A stretch of DNA of 64,000 nucleotides from Ilumatobacter coccineus YM16-304 (GTDB taxonomy: Bacteria; Actinomycetota; Acidimicrobiia; Acidimicrobiales; Ilumatobacteraceae), in contig NC_020520.1 in assembly GCF_000348785.1 (NCBI RefSeq), positions 4,712,001-4,776,000 on the forward strand, given 5' to 3'. Positions within the stretch are counted from its first letter, which is position 1, and each line of letters starts with the position of its first letter. The notes beneath the pieces are model-generated. The model did not search any database and was not told the DNA's origin. It saw nothing but the letters and a program-made list of their open reading frames with translations. The position numbers and the translations under genes were made by a program. Shown piece after piece: positions 14,195-21,951 of the stretch.

Positions 14195-15133
14195 TCAGTT
14201 GGCAGCGAGGGCGGCGGCGACGTCGATCTCGAGGCCGGTCTCGGCTTCACCGACCCGCCACAGCGCATCGATCGCAGACTCGGTGCCGGGGCGGACCAAC
14301 GGTTTGCGCACGGGCGGGCCGTTGGTCGCGAACAGCGGTCCGTAGAAACCGGCGCCGGGCGCATCAGGGTCGGTCGCGGCCCGGAGTTGGCTGAGCGCGC
14401 CACGGTCGGTCGACATGCCGATCGTCTCGACGAGCTTCACCGACATCGACCCCAGCAATCCGGCACCACCGTGCGAGTGGGTCGTCGTCTGCAGGTCGGA
14501 GTTCGTCAGGCCGGGTTGCGCCGAGAGCGCCTTCGCATCGACGCCGGCCGCATCGAACTGCTGTTGGAGACCGACCGCGAGATGGCGCATCGCGAGTTTC
14601 GTCTGGCCGTACATCCGCCACTCGTCGAACTTCTCGCGCATGTGCGGATCGTCCGGGTCGATGGCCGTGCCCGTGTGCTGCGCCGTGCTCGACAGCGTCA
14701 CGACCCGAGCTCCCGGCGTCGTGACCAGCATCGGGAGGAGGTGGGAGATGAGCGCCCAGTGGCCGAGCACGTTGATCCCCATCTGCGTGTCGAAGCCGTC
14801 CTCCGTCGTGCCCTGGGGCATGGCCATGACGCCGGCGTTGCACATCAACACGTCGATGCGGTCGTGCGCTGCGGCGATCTGTTCGGCGGCCGACGCGACG
14901 GAGGCCAGCGAGCCCAGATCCAGCTCGACGATCTCGAGCGACGCGTCCGGGTGGGCGGCGAGGATCTCGTCTCGCGCATCGACGGCCTTCGCCTGGTTGC
15001 GGGCAGCCATCACGATGCGGGCGCCCTTGCCGGCCATGGCCTTGGCCGAAGCGAGCCCGAGCCCACCGTTGGCCCCCGTGATCACCACCGTCTTGCCGTG
15101 CAGGTCAGGGATGTCGCGTGCGGACCAGAACAT
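14195..15133 (-). CDS. Short-chain dehydrogenase/reductase (retinol-dehydrogenase-like)
   Basis: This 312-residue cytoplasmic SDR binds NAD(P) at VVITGANGGLGLASAKAM (about 13-30), with NAGVMAMP in the NAG position, a catalytic Ser in TLSSTAQHTG and the Tyr-Lys pair in YGQTKLAM (about 185-189). The AARNQAKA after beta-2 contains an Arg, compatible with NADP preference. The length and WSARDIPDLHGKTV start match the group annotated as retinol-dehydrogenase-like or oxidoreductases of unknown substrate. It stands alone; the start ATG lies below a copy of the 36-bp repeat. Confidence 0.85.
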   Translation of the reverse strand: MFWSARDIPDLHGKTVVITGANGGLGLASAKAMAGKGARIVMAARNQAKAVDARDEILAAHPDASLEIVELDLGSLASVASAAEQIAAAHDRIDVLMCNAGVMAMPQGTTEDGFDTQMGINVLGHWALISHLLPMLVTTPGARVVTLSSTAQHTGTAIDPDDPHMREKFDEWRMYGQTKLAMRHLAVGLQQQFDAAGVDAKALSAQPGLTNSDLQTTTHSHGGAGLLGSMSVKLVETIGMSTDRGALSQLRAATDPDAPGAGFYGPLFATNGPPVRKPLVRPGTESAIDALWRVGEAETGLEIDVAAALAAN

Positions 15134-15167
15134 GGCGTCAATCTATGGCACGCCCACACACCCCCGC

Positions 15168-15199
15168 TCGCGACGAAACTCGCCCAGTCCAGAGTTCAC
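15168..15199. repeat. Third copy of the GCGACGA/GCCCAG repeat
   Basis: TCGCGACGAAACTCGCCCAG continues as TCCAGAGTTCACC. Compared with the copy at 14139, both variable five-base blocks differ, yet they stay complementary (AACTC with GAGTT). This argues that the hairpin, not the primary sequence, is what is kept. Confidence 0.6.
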
Positions 15200-15203
15200 C
15201 GCT

Positions 15204-15232
15204 CGTCAATCGGTGTCTGACACCGGATGACG
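15204..15232. repeat. GTGTC-TGACAC palindrome, good copy after purK
   Basis: CGTCAATCGGTGTC, a single T, then GACACCGGATGACG gives a palindrome with 14-base arms and one mismatch. It ends one base before the purK stop codon on the minus strand, so it is placed as a terminator. Other members are at 13569, 27403 and 45778. Confidence 0.8.
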
Positions 15233-15233
15233 G

Positions 15234-16436
15234 TCAGTGGGCGGCGGCGGTGCGGAGGGCCAGCGCCTTGCGAGCGGCAAGGTCGGGGGTCGGCGCGCTG
15301 ACCGTGATGTGGCCCATCTTGCGGGCGCGCCGCGGCTCGGTCTTGCCGTAGAGGTGGAGCGTTGCCGCAGGCTCGTCGAGCACGACGGCCCAGTCGGGTT
15401 CGACCGCGATGTCGGACGGCTCGTCGAACCACATGTCGCCGAGCACGTTGACCATGGCCGCAGCGGGCGCGGTCATCGACGAGTCGCCCAGGCCCAACCC
15501 GCACACCGCTCGGATCTGCTGCTCGAACTGGCTCGTGACGCTGACGTCGAGCGTCCAGTGACCCGAGTTGTGCGGACGCGGCGCGATCTCGTTGACCAGG
15601 ATCGTGTCGGCACCCGACTCGTCGCCCACCACGAACATCTCGACCGCGAGCACGCCGACGTAGTCGAGCGCGTCGGCGAGCGCCATCGCCAGACCGACCG
15701 CTCGATCAGCCAGGACCGGGTCGATCCGGGCCGGCACGATCGACACGTCGAGAATGCCGTCGACGTGGACGTTCTCGGCCACCGGCCACGTGTCGACACG
15801 ACCGTCGGAGGTGCGCGCCACCAACACGCTCACCTCACATCGCAGGTCGAGCAACTCCTCGACGACACACACGACCCCACCGAGCTCGGCCCATGCGGCG
15901 AGCGCCTCGGCGCGACCGGTGACGCGCCGCTGTCCTTTGCCGTCGTACCCGAGGCGTGCGGTCTTGACGATCGCACCACCATCGGCCACCTCGTCCAACA
16001 CGTCGTCGGCGATCGGGATCGCGTCGTCGAGTACGACGTGGCGCCCGACCGGAAATCCGTTGTCGAGCAGGAACTCCTTCTCGGCGACGCGGTCCTGTGC
16101 GATGCCCACACTCGACGGACGCGGCGCCACCTGCGTCGAACCTGCCAGCGTCGCGAGCGCGGCGGCGGGCGGGTTCTCGAACTCGGTGGTGATCACATCG
16201 CAGTCGATCGTGAGGCGACGCAACGATGCCGGGTCGTCGTACGCGGCGACGAGATGGTCGTTGGCGACCACGCCCGATGGCGCCGACGGGTCGGGATCGA
16301 GGACGAGCGTGCGATACCCCATCGCGTTGGCCGCCATCAGCGCGTACTTGCCCAACTGACCGCCACCGAGCATCCCGATCGTGGCGGGCGGAGCGATCGG
16401 ACCGCGCAACGGCACCGTCGCGGCGTCGTTCGTCAT
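15234..16436 (-). CDS. purK: 5-(carboxyamino)imidazole ribonucleotide synthase PurK
   Basis: This 400-residue ATP-grasp enzyme makes N5-CAIR from AIR, ATP and bicarbonate in de novo purine synthesis. The N-terminal IGMLGGGQLGKYALMAANAM is the PurK dinucleotide-like start. The ATP-grasp core has AIVKTARLGYDGKGQ, and the metal-binding region NEIAPRPHNSGHWTLD is almost diagnostic. The C-terminal HLYGKTEPRRARKMGHI is also typical. purE precedes it on the same strand with a 55-base gap, so they are probably one operon. A palindromic repeat follows the stop. Confidence 0.95.
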   Translation of the reverse strand: MTNDAATVPLRGPIAPPATIGMLGGGQLGKYALMAANAMGYRTLVLDPDPSAPSGVVANDHLVAAYDDPASLRRLTIDCDVITTEFENPPAAALATLAGSTQVAPRPSSVGIAQDRVAEKEFLLDNGFPVGRHVVLDDAIPIADDVLDEVADGGAIVKTARLGYDGKGQRRVTGRAEALAAWAELGGVVCVVEELLDLRCEVSVLVARTSDGRVDTWPVAENVHVDGILDVSIVPARIDPVLADRAVGLAMALADALDYVGVLAVEMFVVGDESGADTILVNEIAPRPHNSGHWTLDVSVTSQFEQQIRAVCGLGLGDSSMTAPAAAMVNVLGDMWFDEPSDIAVEPDWAVVLDEPAATLHLYGKTEPRRARKMGHITVSAPTPDLAARKALALRTAAAH

Positions 16437-16491
16437 CGGTGGTCTCCCGGCGTCACGGCGTGCTCCAGCATCGTGCGGTGCATCTCGATCG

Positions 16492-16992
16492 TCAGTCGGC
16501 GGGAGGCAGCGTGGACGACGCGGCGATGTCGCGGATCTCGGTGCGGTAGTCGATCAGCGCCTGGTGCAGACGATCGTCGTCGGCGGCGAGCAACGCGACG
16601 GCGAAGAGCGCCGCGTTGGTGGCACCGGCTTCGCCGATCGCGAACGTCGCCGTCGGGATGCCGCCGGGCATCTGCACGATCGAGTACAGCGAGTCCTGCC
16701 CCGACAGGTGCTTCGACGCGACCGGCACGCCCAGCACGGGCACCACGGTCTTCGCGGCGAGCATGCCGGGCAGGTGAGCTGCGCCCCCGGCTCCGGCGAT
16801 GATCGCCCGCAGGCCTCGGCCGCGTGCCGCCTCGGCGTAGGCGAACATCTCGTCGGGCATCCGATGGGCGCTCACCACTTCGGCTTCGTGCGGCACGCCG
16901 AACCGTTCGAGGATGCCGACAGCTCTCGACATGGTCGGCCAGTCGCTCGACGAACCCATCACGACACCGACGATCGGTTGCAGATCACTCAC
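16492..16992 (-). CDS. purE: N5-carboxyaminoimidazole ribonucleotide mutase PurE
   Basis: This is a 166-residue class I PurE, which rearranges N5-CAIR to CAIR. Signatures are [11 protein letters not shown] (residues 10-20), [10 protein letters not shown] with the catalytic His, and [18 protein letters not shown], followed by [20 protein letters not shown]. The length is usual. The ATG at 16992 is the first gene of the purEK pair. Confidence 0.95.
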   Translation of the reverse strand: MSDLQPIVGVVMGSSSDWPTMSRAVGILERFGVPHEAEVVSAHRMPDEMFAYAEAARGRGLRAIIAGAGGAAHLPGMLAAKTVVPVLGVPVASKHLSGQDSLYSIVQMPGGIPTATFAIGEAGATNAALFAVALLAADDDRLHQALIDYRTEIRDIAASSTLPPAD

Positions 16993-17031
16993 CCTGCGAT
17001 CATACGGCGGCGGCCGCGGACGGCCCGATCG

Positions 17032-17286
17032 TCAGGTGACGGTGGCCGCGGCGACGGCCACATCGCGCGACACGTCGGCCGGCGAGGTGGTGCCGCCGAG
17101 CGTCGAGCGGATGTCGCCGAAGAAGTAGAAGATCGCCGCGAGGACCAACAGGAACACGACGACGGCGAGCACCCACTCCATCGTCGGCGACAGGAACGAC
17201 CGCCCGCTCCGAGCCTCGTTGCGCGACGCGGTGGCGCGTCCTTTCGGCGCGGTGCGTGCGGATCCGGACTTCGATCGCGAGGCCAT
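17032..17286 (-). CDS. Small membrane protein with a basic cytoplasmic N-terminus
   Basis: This is an 84-residue protein. I choose ATG 17286 over an upstream Met at 17322 because the extra twelve residues are His/Arg-rich and overlap the promoter region. Residues 1-32 are strongly basic and Ser-rich. Residues 36-56 are one membrane helix (WVLAVVVFLLVLAAIFYFF). Residues 57-84 are polar with many Thr and Val. Small actinobacterial proteins of this shape are common; I cannot assign a function. It sits 39 bases downstream of the purE start on the same strand and is followed by purE, so it may be co-transcribed. Confidence 0.6.
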   Translation of the reverse strand: MASRSKSGSARTAPKGRATASRNEARSGRSFLSPTMEWVLAVVVFLLVLAAIFYFFGDIRSTLGGTTSPADVSRDVAVAAATVT

Positions 17287-17356
17287 CCGACCATTTAAGC
17301 CGTGGGCGCCTCGGTGCGCCACGTTCTTTCGCGATCGTTCGGACCCGTGTCTCGTT

Positions 17357-17433
17357 CGGTTGTTTCTTTTCGACCCGGTCCAAAGGAAACAAGCGGTTGT
17401 TTCTTTTCGACCGGGACCGGGGGAAACAAGCGG
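17357..17433. repeat. 37-bp-family palindromic repeat, two tandem units
   Basis: Two units start at TGTTTC 17361 and 17398, exactly 37 bases apart. The first has core GACCCGGTC with flanking five-mers TTTTC and CAAAG; the second has GACCGGGAC with TTTTC and CGGGG. They fill the divergent gap between the small membrane protein and an SDR gene and end 16 bases before the SDR ATG, so they cannot simply be terminators. Confidence 0.85.
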
Positions 17434-17449
17434 GGGCTAAGTTCGGTCG

Positions 17450-18217
17450 ATGGCTCCGCTCGAACTGTCTGGCCGCGTGGCGTTGGTGACCGGAGTGTCG
17501 CGGCGGGTCGGCATCGCCGCTGCCGTCGCCCGTCGGCTCCACGATGCCGGGGCCACCGTGGTCGCCACCGGCTGGTCGCCACACGACGACGAGATGCCCT
17601 GGGGCGGGTCGGAGCCACCAGACGTCGGCGTGCCGGTGCTCAGCCACGATCTGGAGGACCCCGACACGCCGCGGCGGCTCGTCGACGAGGTGATCGACGC
17701 ACACGGGCGACTCGACATCGTCGCCGCGGTGCACGCCCGCAGTTCGTCGGCGTCGCTCGCCGACGTCACCGCCACCGAACTCGATCGCGCGTGGGCGGTC
17801 AACGTCCGATCGATCGTCCTCCTCGCTCAGCGGTTCGCCGAGGTCCACCAACCCGCGCCGACCGACGCTCCACCGCTCGGACGGCTCGTCTGGTTCACCA
17901 GCGGGCAGCACCTCGGCCCGATGGACGGCGAGATCGCCTACGCGGTCACCAAAGGGGCGCTGCACCAGATGACCGCGTCGCTCGACCACGCGCTGGCGCC
18001 GAGTCGCATCATCGCCAACTGCATCAACCCGGGCCCGGTCGACACCGGTTACGCCGACGCAGAACTCCACGAGAGCGTGGCGTCACGGTTCCCCGACGGC
18101 CGTTGGGGCTCGCCCGACGACATCGCCGACGTGGTCGAGTTCGTCGTCGGCGACCGCGGCGCGTGGATCCGCGGACAAGTGATCGACGCCGAAGGCGGCT
18201 TCGACCGGCACGCCTGA
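17450..18217 (+). CDS. Short-chain dehydrogenase/reductase (3-oxoacyl-ACP-reductase-like)
   Basis: This 255-residue SDR has an atypical cofactor loop VALVTGVSRRVGIAAAVAR (about 9-27) in place of the usual TGxxxGIG. The catalytic Ser is in WFTSGQHLG, and the Tyr-Lys pair is in YAVTKGAL (about 164-168). CINPGPVDTG and the C-terminal IRGQVIDAEGGF are typical of FabG-like SDRs. Normal NAG is replaced by AVHARSSS, so the protein may have altered chemistry. The ATG directly follows a tandem repeat element, and no clear ribosome-binding site is visible. Substrate unknown. Confidence 0.82.
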   Translation: MAPLELSGRVALVTGVSRRVGIAAAVARRLHDAGATVVATGWSPHDDEMPWGGSEPPDVGVPVLSHDLEDPDTPRRLVDEVIDAHGRLDIVAAVHARSSSASLADVTATELDRAWAVNVRSIVLLAQRFAEVHQPAPTDAPPLGRLVWFTSGQHLGPMDGEIAYAVTKGALHQMTASLDHALAPSRIIANCINPGPVDTGYADAELHESVASRFPDGRWGSPDDIADVVEFVVGDRGAWIRGQVIDAEGGFDRHA

Positions 18218-18236
18218 GTCCGGCACGCCGGAACCG

Positions 18237-18932
18237 TCACGGCGTGTCGGAGCGCTTGACCTTCTTGCGGAGCTCGGCGACGGCGACTCGTTCACCAGGG
18301 GTGATGCCCGAATCGGCGAGGCGATGATCACAGGCCGTCTCGACGAACGCGTCGAAGTTCGGGACTCGACGGAAGCGCTTGAACGCTTCGGCGAACACCC
18401 GTTGACCGATCTGATCGCGCGGTCCGCTCGTTTCGAACGTGGCGATCTCGACGTAGGTGATCGCCGCGTCGAAGGCCGCCGGTCCACCGCCGGCGTTGGT
18501 CCAGTCGATCACGATCGGTCCGTGCCGTTTGGAGAGCATGACGTTCATCGGATGCAGGTCGAGGTGCAACACGCTGAGACGGCGAGCCGGGTCGACCGAC
18601 GGCCCCAGCATCCAGTCGGGTGCCGGGATCTTCGCGAGGTCGCGTTGCAGCTTGGCGAGCAGACGCGCATGCCACACAACCTTCCACGGCGCGGCCTCGA
18701 GCGAGGCGAGCATGGTCGTGCCGTCGACGTGGTCCATGACGATGTCGGCTCCGCTCGCCTCGTGGACGGTCGGTACCGGATAGCCGCGTTCGGCGACGTA
18801 GGCCATGATCCGCGCCTCGTGCTCGACGTCGCCGTGGGTGCCTCGGTAGCGACGCAGCACCTTGCCATCACCCACGTCGAAGACGTCGGCAGCACGCCCC
18901 GCTGCGATCAGCGGGCCCGGTTCGTCAGCCAT
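18237..18932 (-). CDS. APH-type phosphotransferase (aminoglycoside/choline kinase fold)
   Basis: This 231-residue protein has the kinase-like fold of the APH family. Signs are the ATP-binding strand IAAGRAADVFDVGDGKVLRRY, a conserved EHEARIMAYV helix, the catalytic loop VLHLDLHPMNVMLS (HxDxxxxN) and the metal-binding VIDWTNAGGG. It probably phosphorylates a small hydroxylated molecule or a protein; the target is unknown. ATG 18932 is chosen; the frame is open for 31 more codons but these are Arg/Cys-rich and lack homology. The C-terminal segment PGERVAVAELRKKVKRS is basic. It is divergent from the DUF3052 gene. Confidence 0.82.
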   Translation of the reverse strand: MADEPGPLIAAGRAADVFDVGDGKVLRRYRGTHGDVEHEARIMAYVAERGYPVPTVHEASGADIVMDHVDGTTMLASLEAAPWKVVWHARLLAKLQRDLAKIPAPDWMLGPSVDPARRLSVLHLDLHPMNVMLSKRHGPIVIDWTNAGGGPAAFDAAITYVEIATFETSGPRDQIGQRVFAEAFKRFRRVPNFDAFVETACDHRLADSGITPGERVAVAELRKKVKRSDTP

Positions 18933-18964
18933 GCGTCGACCGTACAACGTGGCAACATCGGAGC

Positions 18965-19372
18965 ATGCCAGCCGGATACTCGGGCACGCCGCTCGCCAAG
19001 AAGCTCGGAATCGGACCCGGAACACATGTTGCGATCATCGACGAGCCCGACGGGTTCCGCGACCTGCTCGCACCGGTCCCGGACGACGTGACGTTCACGA
19101 CCAACCTTCGCGGTAAGGCCGATGTCGTCGTGTTCTTCACCACGTCGCGCGCCGCATTCCAGCGACGCATCGACTCCCTCGGCCGCACGATCTTCCCCGA
19201 AGGCGGGTTGTGGATCGCGTGGCCGAAGCGAGCATCGAAGGTGCCGACCGACATGACCGAAGACGTCGTCCGCGAGGTGGCCTTGCCGCTCGGCCTCGTC
19301 GACAACAAGGTCTGCGCGATCAGCGAGGTCTGGTCAGGGCTGCGCATCGTGTGGCGCAAAGAGCGCCGCTGA
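18965..19372 (+). CDS. DUF3052 domain protein
   Basis: This 135-residue protein matches the actinobacterial DUF3052 family in its opening AGYSGTPLAKKLGIGPGT, the central DVVVFFTTSRAAF and the LWIAWPKRASKVPTDMTED core, ending in LVDNKVCAISEVWSGLRIV. The function is unknown. The fold is predicted as a small alpha/beta domain. The start ATG follows GGAGC (18960-18964), which is very close. The stop is eleven bases before the convergent MMPL stop. Confidence 0.88.
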   Translation: MPAGYSGTPLAKKLGIGPGTHVAIIDEPDGFRDLLAPVPDDVTFTTNLRGKADVVVFFTTSRAAFQRRIDSLGRTIFPEGGLWIAWPKRASKVPTDMTEDVVREVALPLGLVDNKVCAISEVWSGLRIVWRKERR

Positions 19373-19382
19373 CACGCGCCGG

Positions 19383-21815
19383 TCAGCTCGTCGAAGCCGG
19401 CTCGACGTCGCGGCTGGCGCCGTCAGCGTCCCGGCTCGCGCCGGCGGCATCATGGCTTCCGCCTTCGACGTTGAGGGTCGGCAGCACCTTGTCGAGCCAC
19501 TTCGGGAGCCACCAGTTCTTCTCGCCGAGCAGCTCCATCGTGGCCGGCACGAGCAGCATGCGGACGAGCGTCGCGTCGAGGAACACCGCCGACGCCAAGC
19601 CGAGGCCGAACATCTTGATGACGCGCTGGTCTTCGAGCACGAAGCTGCCGAACACCACGACCATGATCGCCGCCGCCGCGGTGATGACGCGGGCCGTGGC
19701 GGCCAGGCCGTCGGCCACGGAGTTCGCAGCGTCGCCGGTCTTGTCGTACTCCTCCTTCACCCGCGAGAGCAGGAAGACCTCGTAGTCCATCGAGAGTCCG
19801 AACACGATCGCGAAGAGCATCATCGGGAGGAACGGTTCGATCGGCCCGTTGCCGGTGCCGAGCAACTCGACGCCCCAGCCCCACTGGAAGACCGCCACGA
19901 CGAGGCCGTAGGCGCCGCCGATCGACAGCAGGTTCATGATGACGGCCTTGAGCGGCACGAGCACCGAGCGGAACACCATCATCAAGAGCAGGAACGAGAG
20001 CGACAGCACGGCGACGAAGAAGATCGGCAGCCGCTTGGCGAGGTACGAGCTGAAGTCGACGCTCGACGCGACCGAACCGGTCACCAAGACCTCCACGTCG
20101 GTACCCGCGGTCGCTGCCGGGAGCACGTCGTCGCGGAGGATCTCGACGAGATCGGAGGTCGCTTCCTCCTGCGGACCGGTCGTCGGCACGACGCGGATGA
20201 GGACCGCCTCCTGGCTCTCGGACGGAATCGGGCCGAGCGCCTGCGAGATGCCCGGCGTCTCGTTGAGACGGGCAACGACGCCGACGATCGTCTCGATCTG
20301 CGACGGGTCGGTGACCTCGGCGACGAGCAGGAGCGGACCGTTGCTGCCGGGACCGAAACCTTCGGCGAGCAGTTCGTACGCCTGACGGGTGGTGGTGTCT
20401 TCGGCGAAGGTGCTCTCGTCGCCGAAGCCGAGGCGGAGGCCGAGCACCGGCACGCTGATGAGCAGCAGGAAGGCGGTGACGCCCAGCGCCATCGGCCACG
20501 GCCGCTTCTGGACGAACCGGCTCCAGCGATACGACCACGTGTCGCGCAGGTCCTTCTCAGCTCGCGGCGGCAGTGCCTCGCGCAACCCCGGGACGACGAA
20601 CGAGAGCAGCAGCGTGGCCACGAGCACGACCGCACCGAGCGCACCCATGAGCGGTACGCCGATGCCGATGCCGAGCAGCGCGAACGATGCCCCGCCGGCC
20701 ATGATCAGGCCGCGCCAACGCGTCGTTTCGACCCGTGGTCCGGCGAAGCCGATGAGCGCCGGCAGCAACGTGACCGACGCGGCCATGGTGATGGTGACGG
20801 TGACGGCTGCGCCGGTGGCGAGCCCCGTGATGAACGCCAAGCCCATGATGTACATGCCGAGCAACGAGATCACGACGGTCGCTCCGGCGAACGCCACGGC
20901 GCGACCCGCGGTGTCGATCGCGGTGACCACAGCCGTGCGGTAATCGAGTCCGGCGCGCGTGCCCTCTCGATATCGAGTGACGATGAACAGGGCGTAGTCG
21001 ATGCCGACGCCGAGGCCGATCATCGCGCCCAGAGAGGTCGCGAAGTCGGGGATCGACAAGACGTTGGTGAGCAACTGGATGGTGCCGATGCCGATACCCA
21101 CGCCGACGAACGCCACGCCGATCGGCAGGCCCATGGCGAGCACCGAGCCGAAGGCCAGGATCAAGATGACGATCGCGAAGGCGACGCCGATCAGTTCGGA
21201 TTCGGGCGGCTCGAACTCCGAGAGCGCAGCACCACCGATCTCGACGTTGAGCCCCTCGACCTCGATCTCCTCGACCGACCGCTCGATCTCACGACCGATC
21301 TCACTCGCTCGTATCTCGTCGGTGTCGTCGGTGAACGCCAGCGTCGCGTAGGCGATGGTGCCGTCTTCCGAGACGAGGCCCTGCTGCACACCGAGCGGCG
21401 AGTACGGGCTGGTGACGGTGACCTCGTCGAACGCATCGATCTCGGCGAACAGCTCGCTCATGGCGGTAGCGATCTCGTCGTCGGCGATACCGGCGTCGCT
21501 CTCGAACACGATCGAACCCGACAGGAAACTGCCGGCGCTGCCGAAGTTGTCCTGCAGGATCTCGAAGCCGCGCGCCGACTCGGAGTCGGGGCTCTCGAAC
21601 GACGATTCCGACGAGGCGCCGATCGCCCCGACGGCGCCGAACGTGATGAAGAAGATGGCCAGCCAGGCGATGAGGACGCGACCGCGTCGGTCGTACGCCA
21701 CGCCACCGAGACGTGCCCACGCCGACGGACTCGAGCTGTCACCACCGTCGCCGGGTCGGCCGGCCGAGGCTCGCGCTGCGTCGTCGGGACGGTCCAACGT
21801 GGACATGCTGTTCAT
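19383..21815 (-). CDS. MMPL-family (RND superfamily) membrane transporter
   Basis: This 810-residue protein has the MmpL layout: helix 1 near residues 45-65 (VLIAWLAIFFITFGAVGAIG), a large periplasmic domain, helices 2-6 with IGLGVGIDYALFIVTRYRE, a second periplasmic domain, and helices 8-12 with FGLSMDYEVFLLSRVKEEY. The GxxxDY motif occurs in both halves, as in MMPL lipid exporters that use the proton gradient. The substrate may be a lipid or glycolipid. The acyl-CoA synthetase gene lies next upstream on the same strand, which fits a lipid role but is weak evidence. The C-terminal tail is Asp/Ala/Ser-rich and disordered. Confidence 0.9.
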   Translation of the reverse strand: MNSMSTLDRPDDAARASAGRPGDGGDSSSPSAWARLGGVAYDRRGRVLIAWLAIFFITFGAVGAIGASSESSFESPDSESARGFEILQDNFGSAGSFLSGSIVFESDAGIADDEIATAMSELFAEIDAFDEVTVTSPYSPLGVQQGLVSEDGTIAYATLAFTDDTDEIRASEIGREIERSVEEIEVEGLNVEIGGAALSEFEPPESELIGVAFAIVILILAFGSVLAMGLPIGVAFVGVGIGIGTIQLLTNVLSIPDFATSLGAMIGLGVGIDYALFIVTRYREGTRAGLDYRTAVVTAIDTAGRAVAFAGATVVISLLGMYIMGLAFITGLATGAAVTVTITMAASVTLLPALIGFAGPRVETTRWRGLIMAGGASFALLGIGIGVPLMGALGAVVLVATLLLSFVVPGLREALPPRAEKDLRDTWSYRWSRFVQKRPWPMALGVTAFLLLISVPVLGLRLGFGDESTFAEDTTTRQAYELLAEGFGPGSNGPLLLVAEVTDPSQIETIVGVVARLNETPGISQALGPIPSESQEAVLIRVVPTTGPQEEATSDLVEILRDDVLPAATAGTDVEVLVTGSVASSVDFSSYLAKRLPIFFVAVLSLSFLLLMMVFRSVLVPLKAVIMNLLSIGGAYGLVVAVFQWGWGVELLGTGNGPIEPFLPMMLFAIVFGLSMDYEVFLLSRVKEEYDKTGDAANSVADGLAATARVITAAAAIMVVVFGSFVLEDQRVIKMFGLGLASAVFLDATLVRMLLVPATMELLGEKNWWLPKWLDKVLPTLNVEGGSHDAAGASRDADGASRDVEPASTS

Positions 21816-21863
21816 AGGTCGACAGTCTGGCCGACGCGAACCGACTTACTCCTCGCCGATTTC

Positions 21864-21893
21864 GAACCGTGTCGAACCGTGTCGAACCGTGTC
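21864..21893. repeat. Three direct copies of GAACCGTGTC
   Basis: A 10-base unit is repeated three times without gaps between the MMPL and acyl-CoA synthetase genes. It could be slippage-prone filler or a tandem binding site; the placement about 50 bases upstream of the MMPL start makes a regulatory role possible. Confidence 0.6.
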
Positions 21894-21951
21894 AGCCGGT
21901 CGACGACCGGCTCGGGGAGGTCCGCGCCCGACGAGACCCGAGTCGGAAGCC

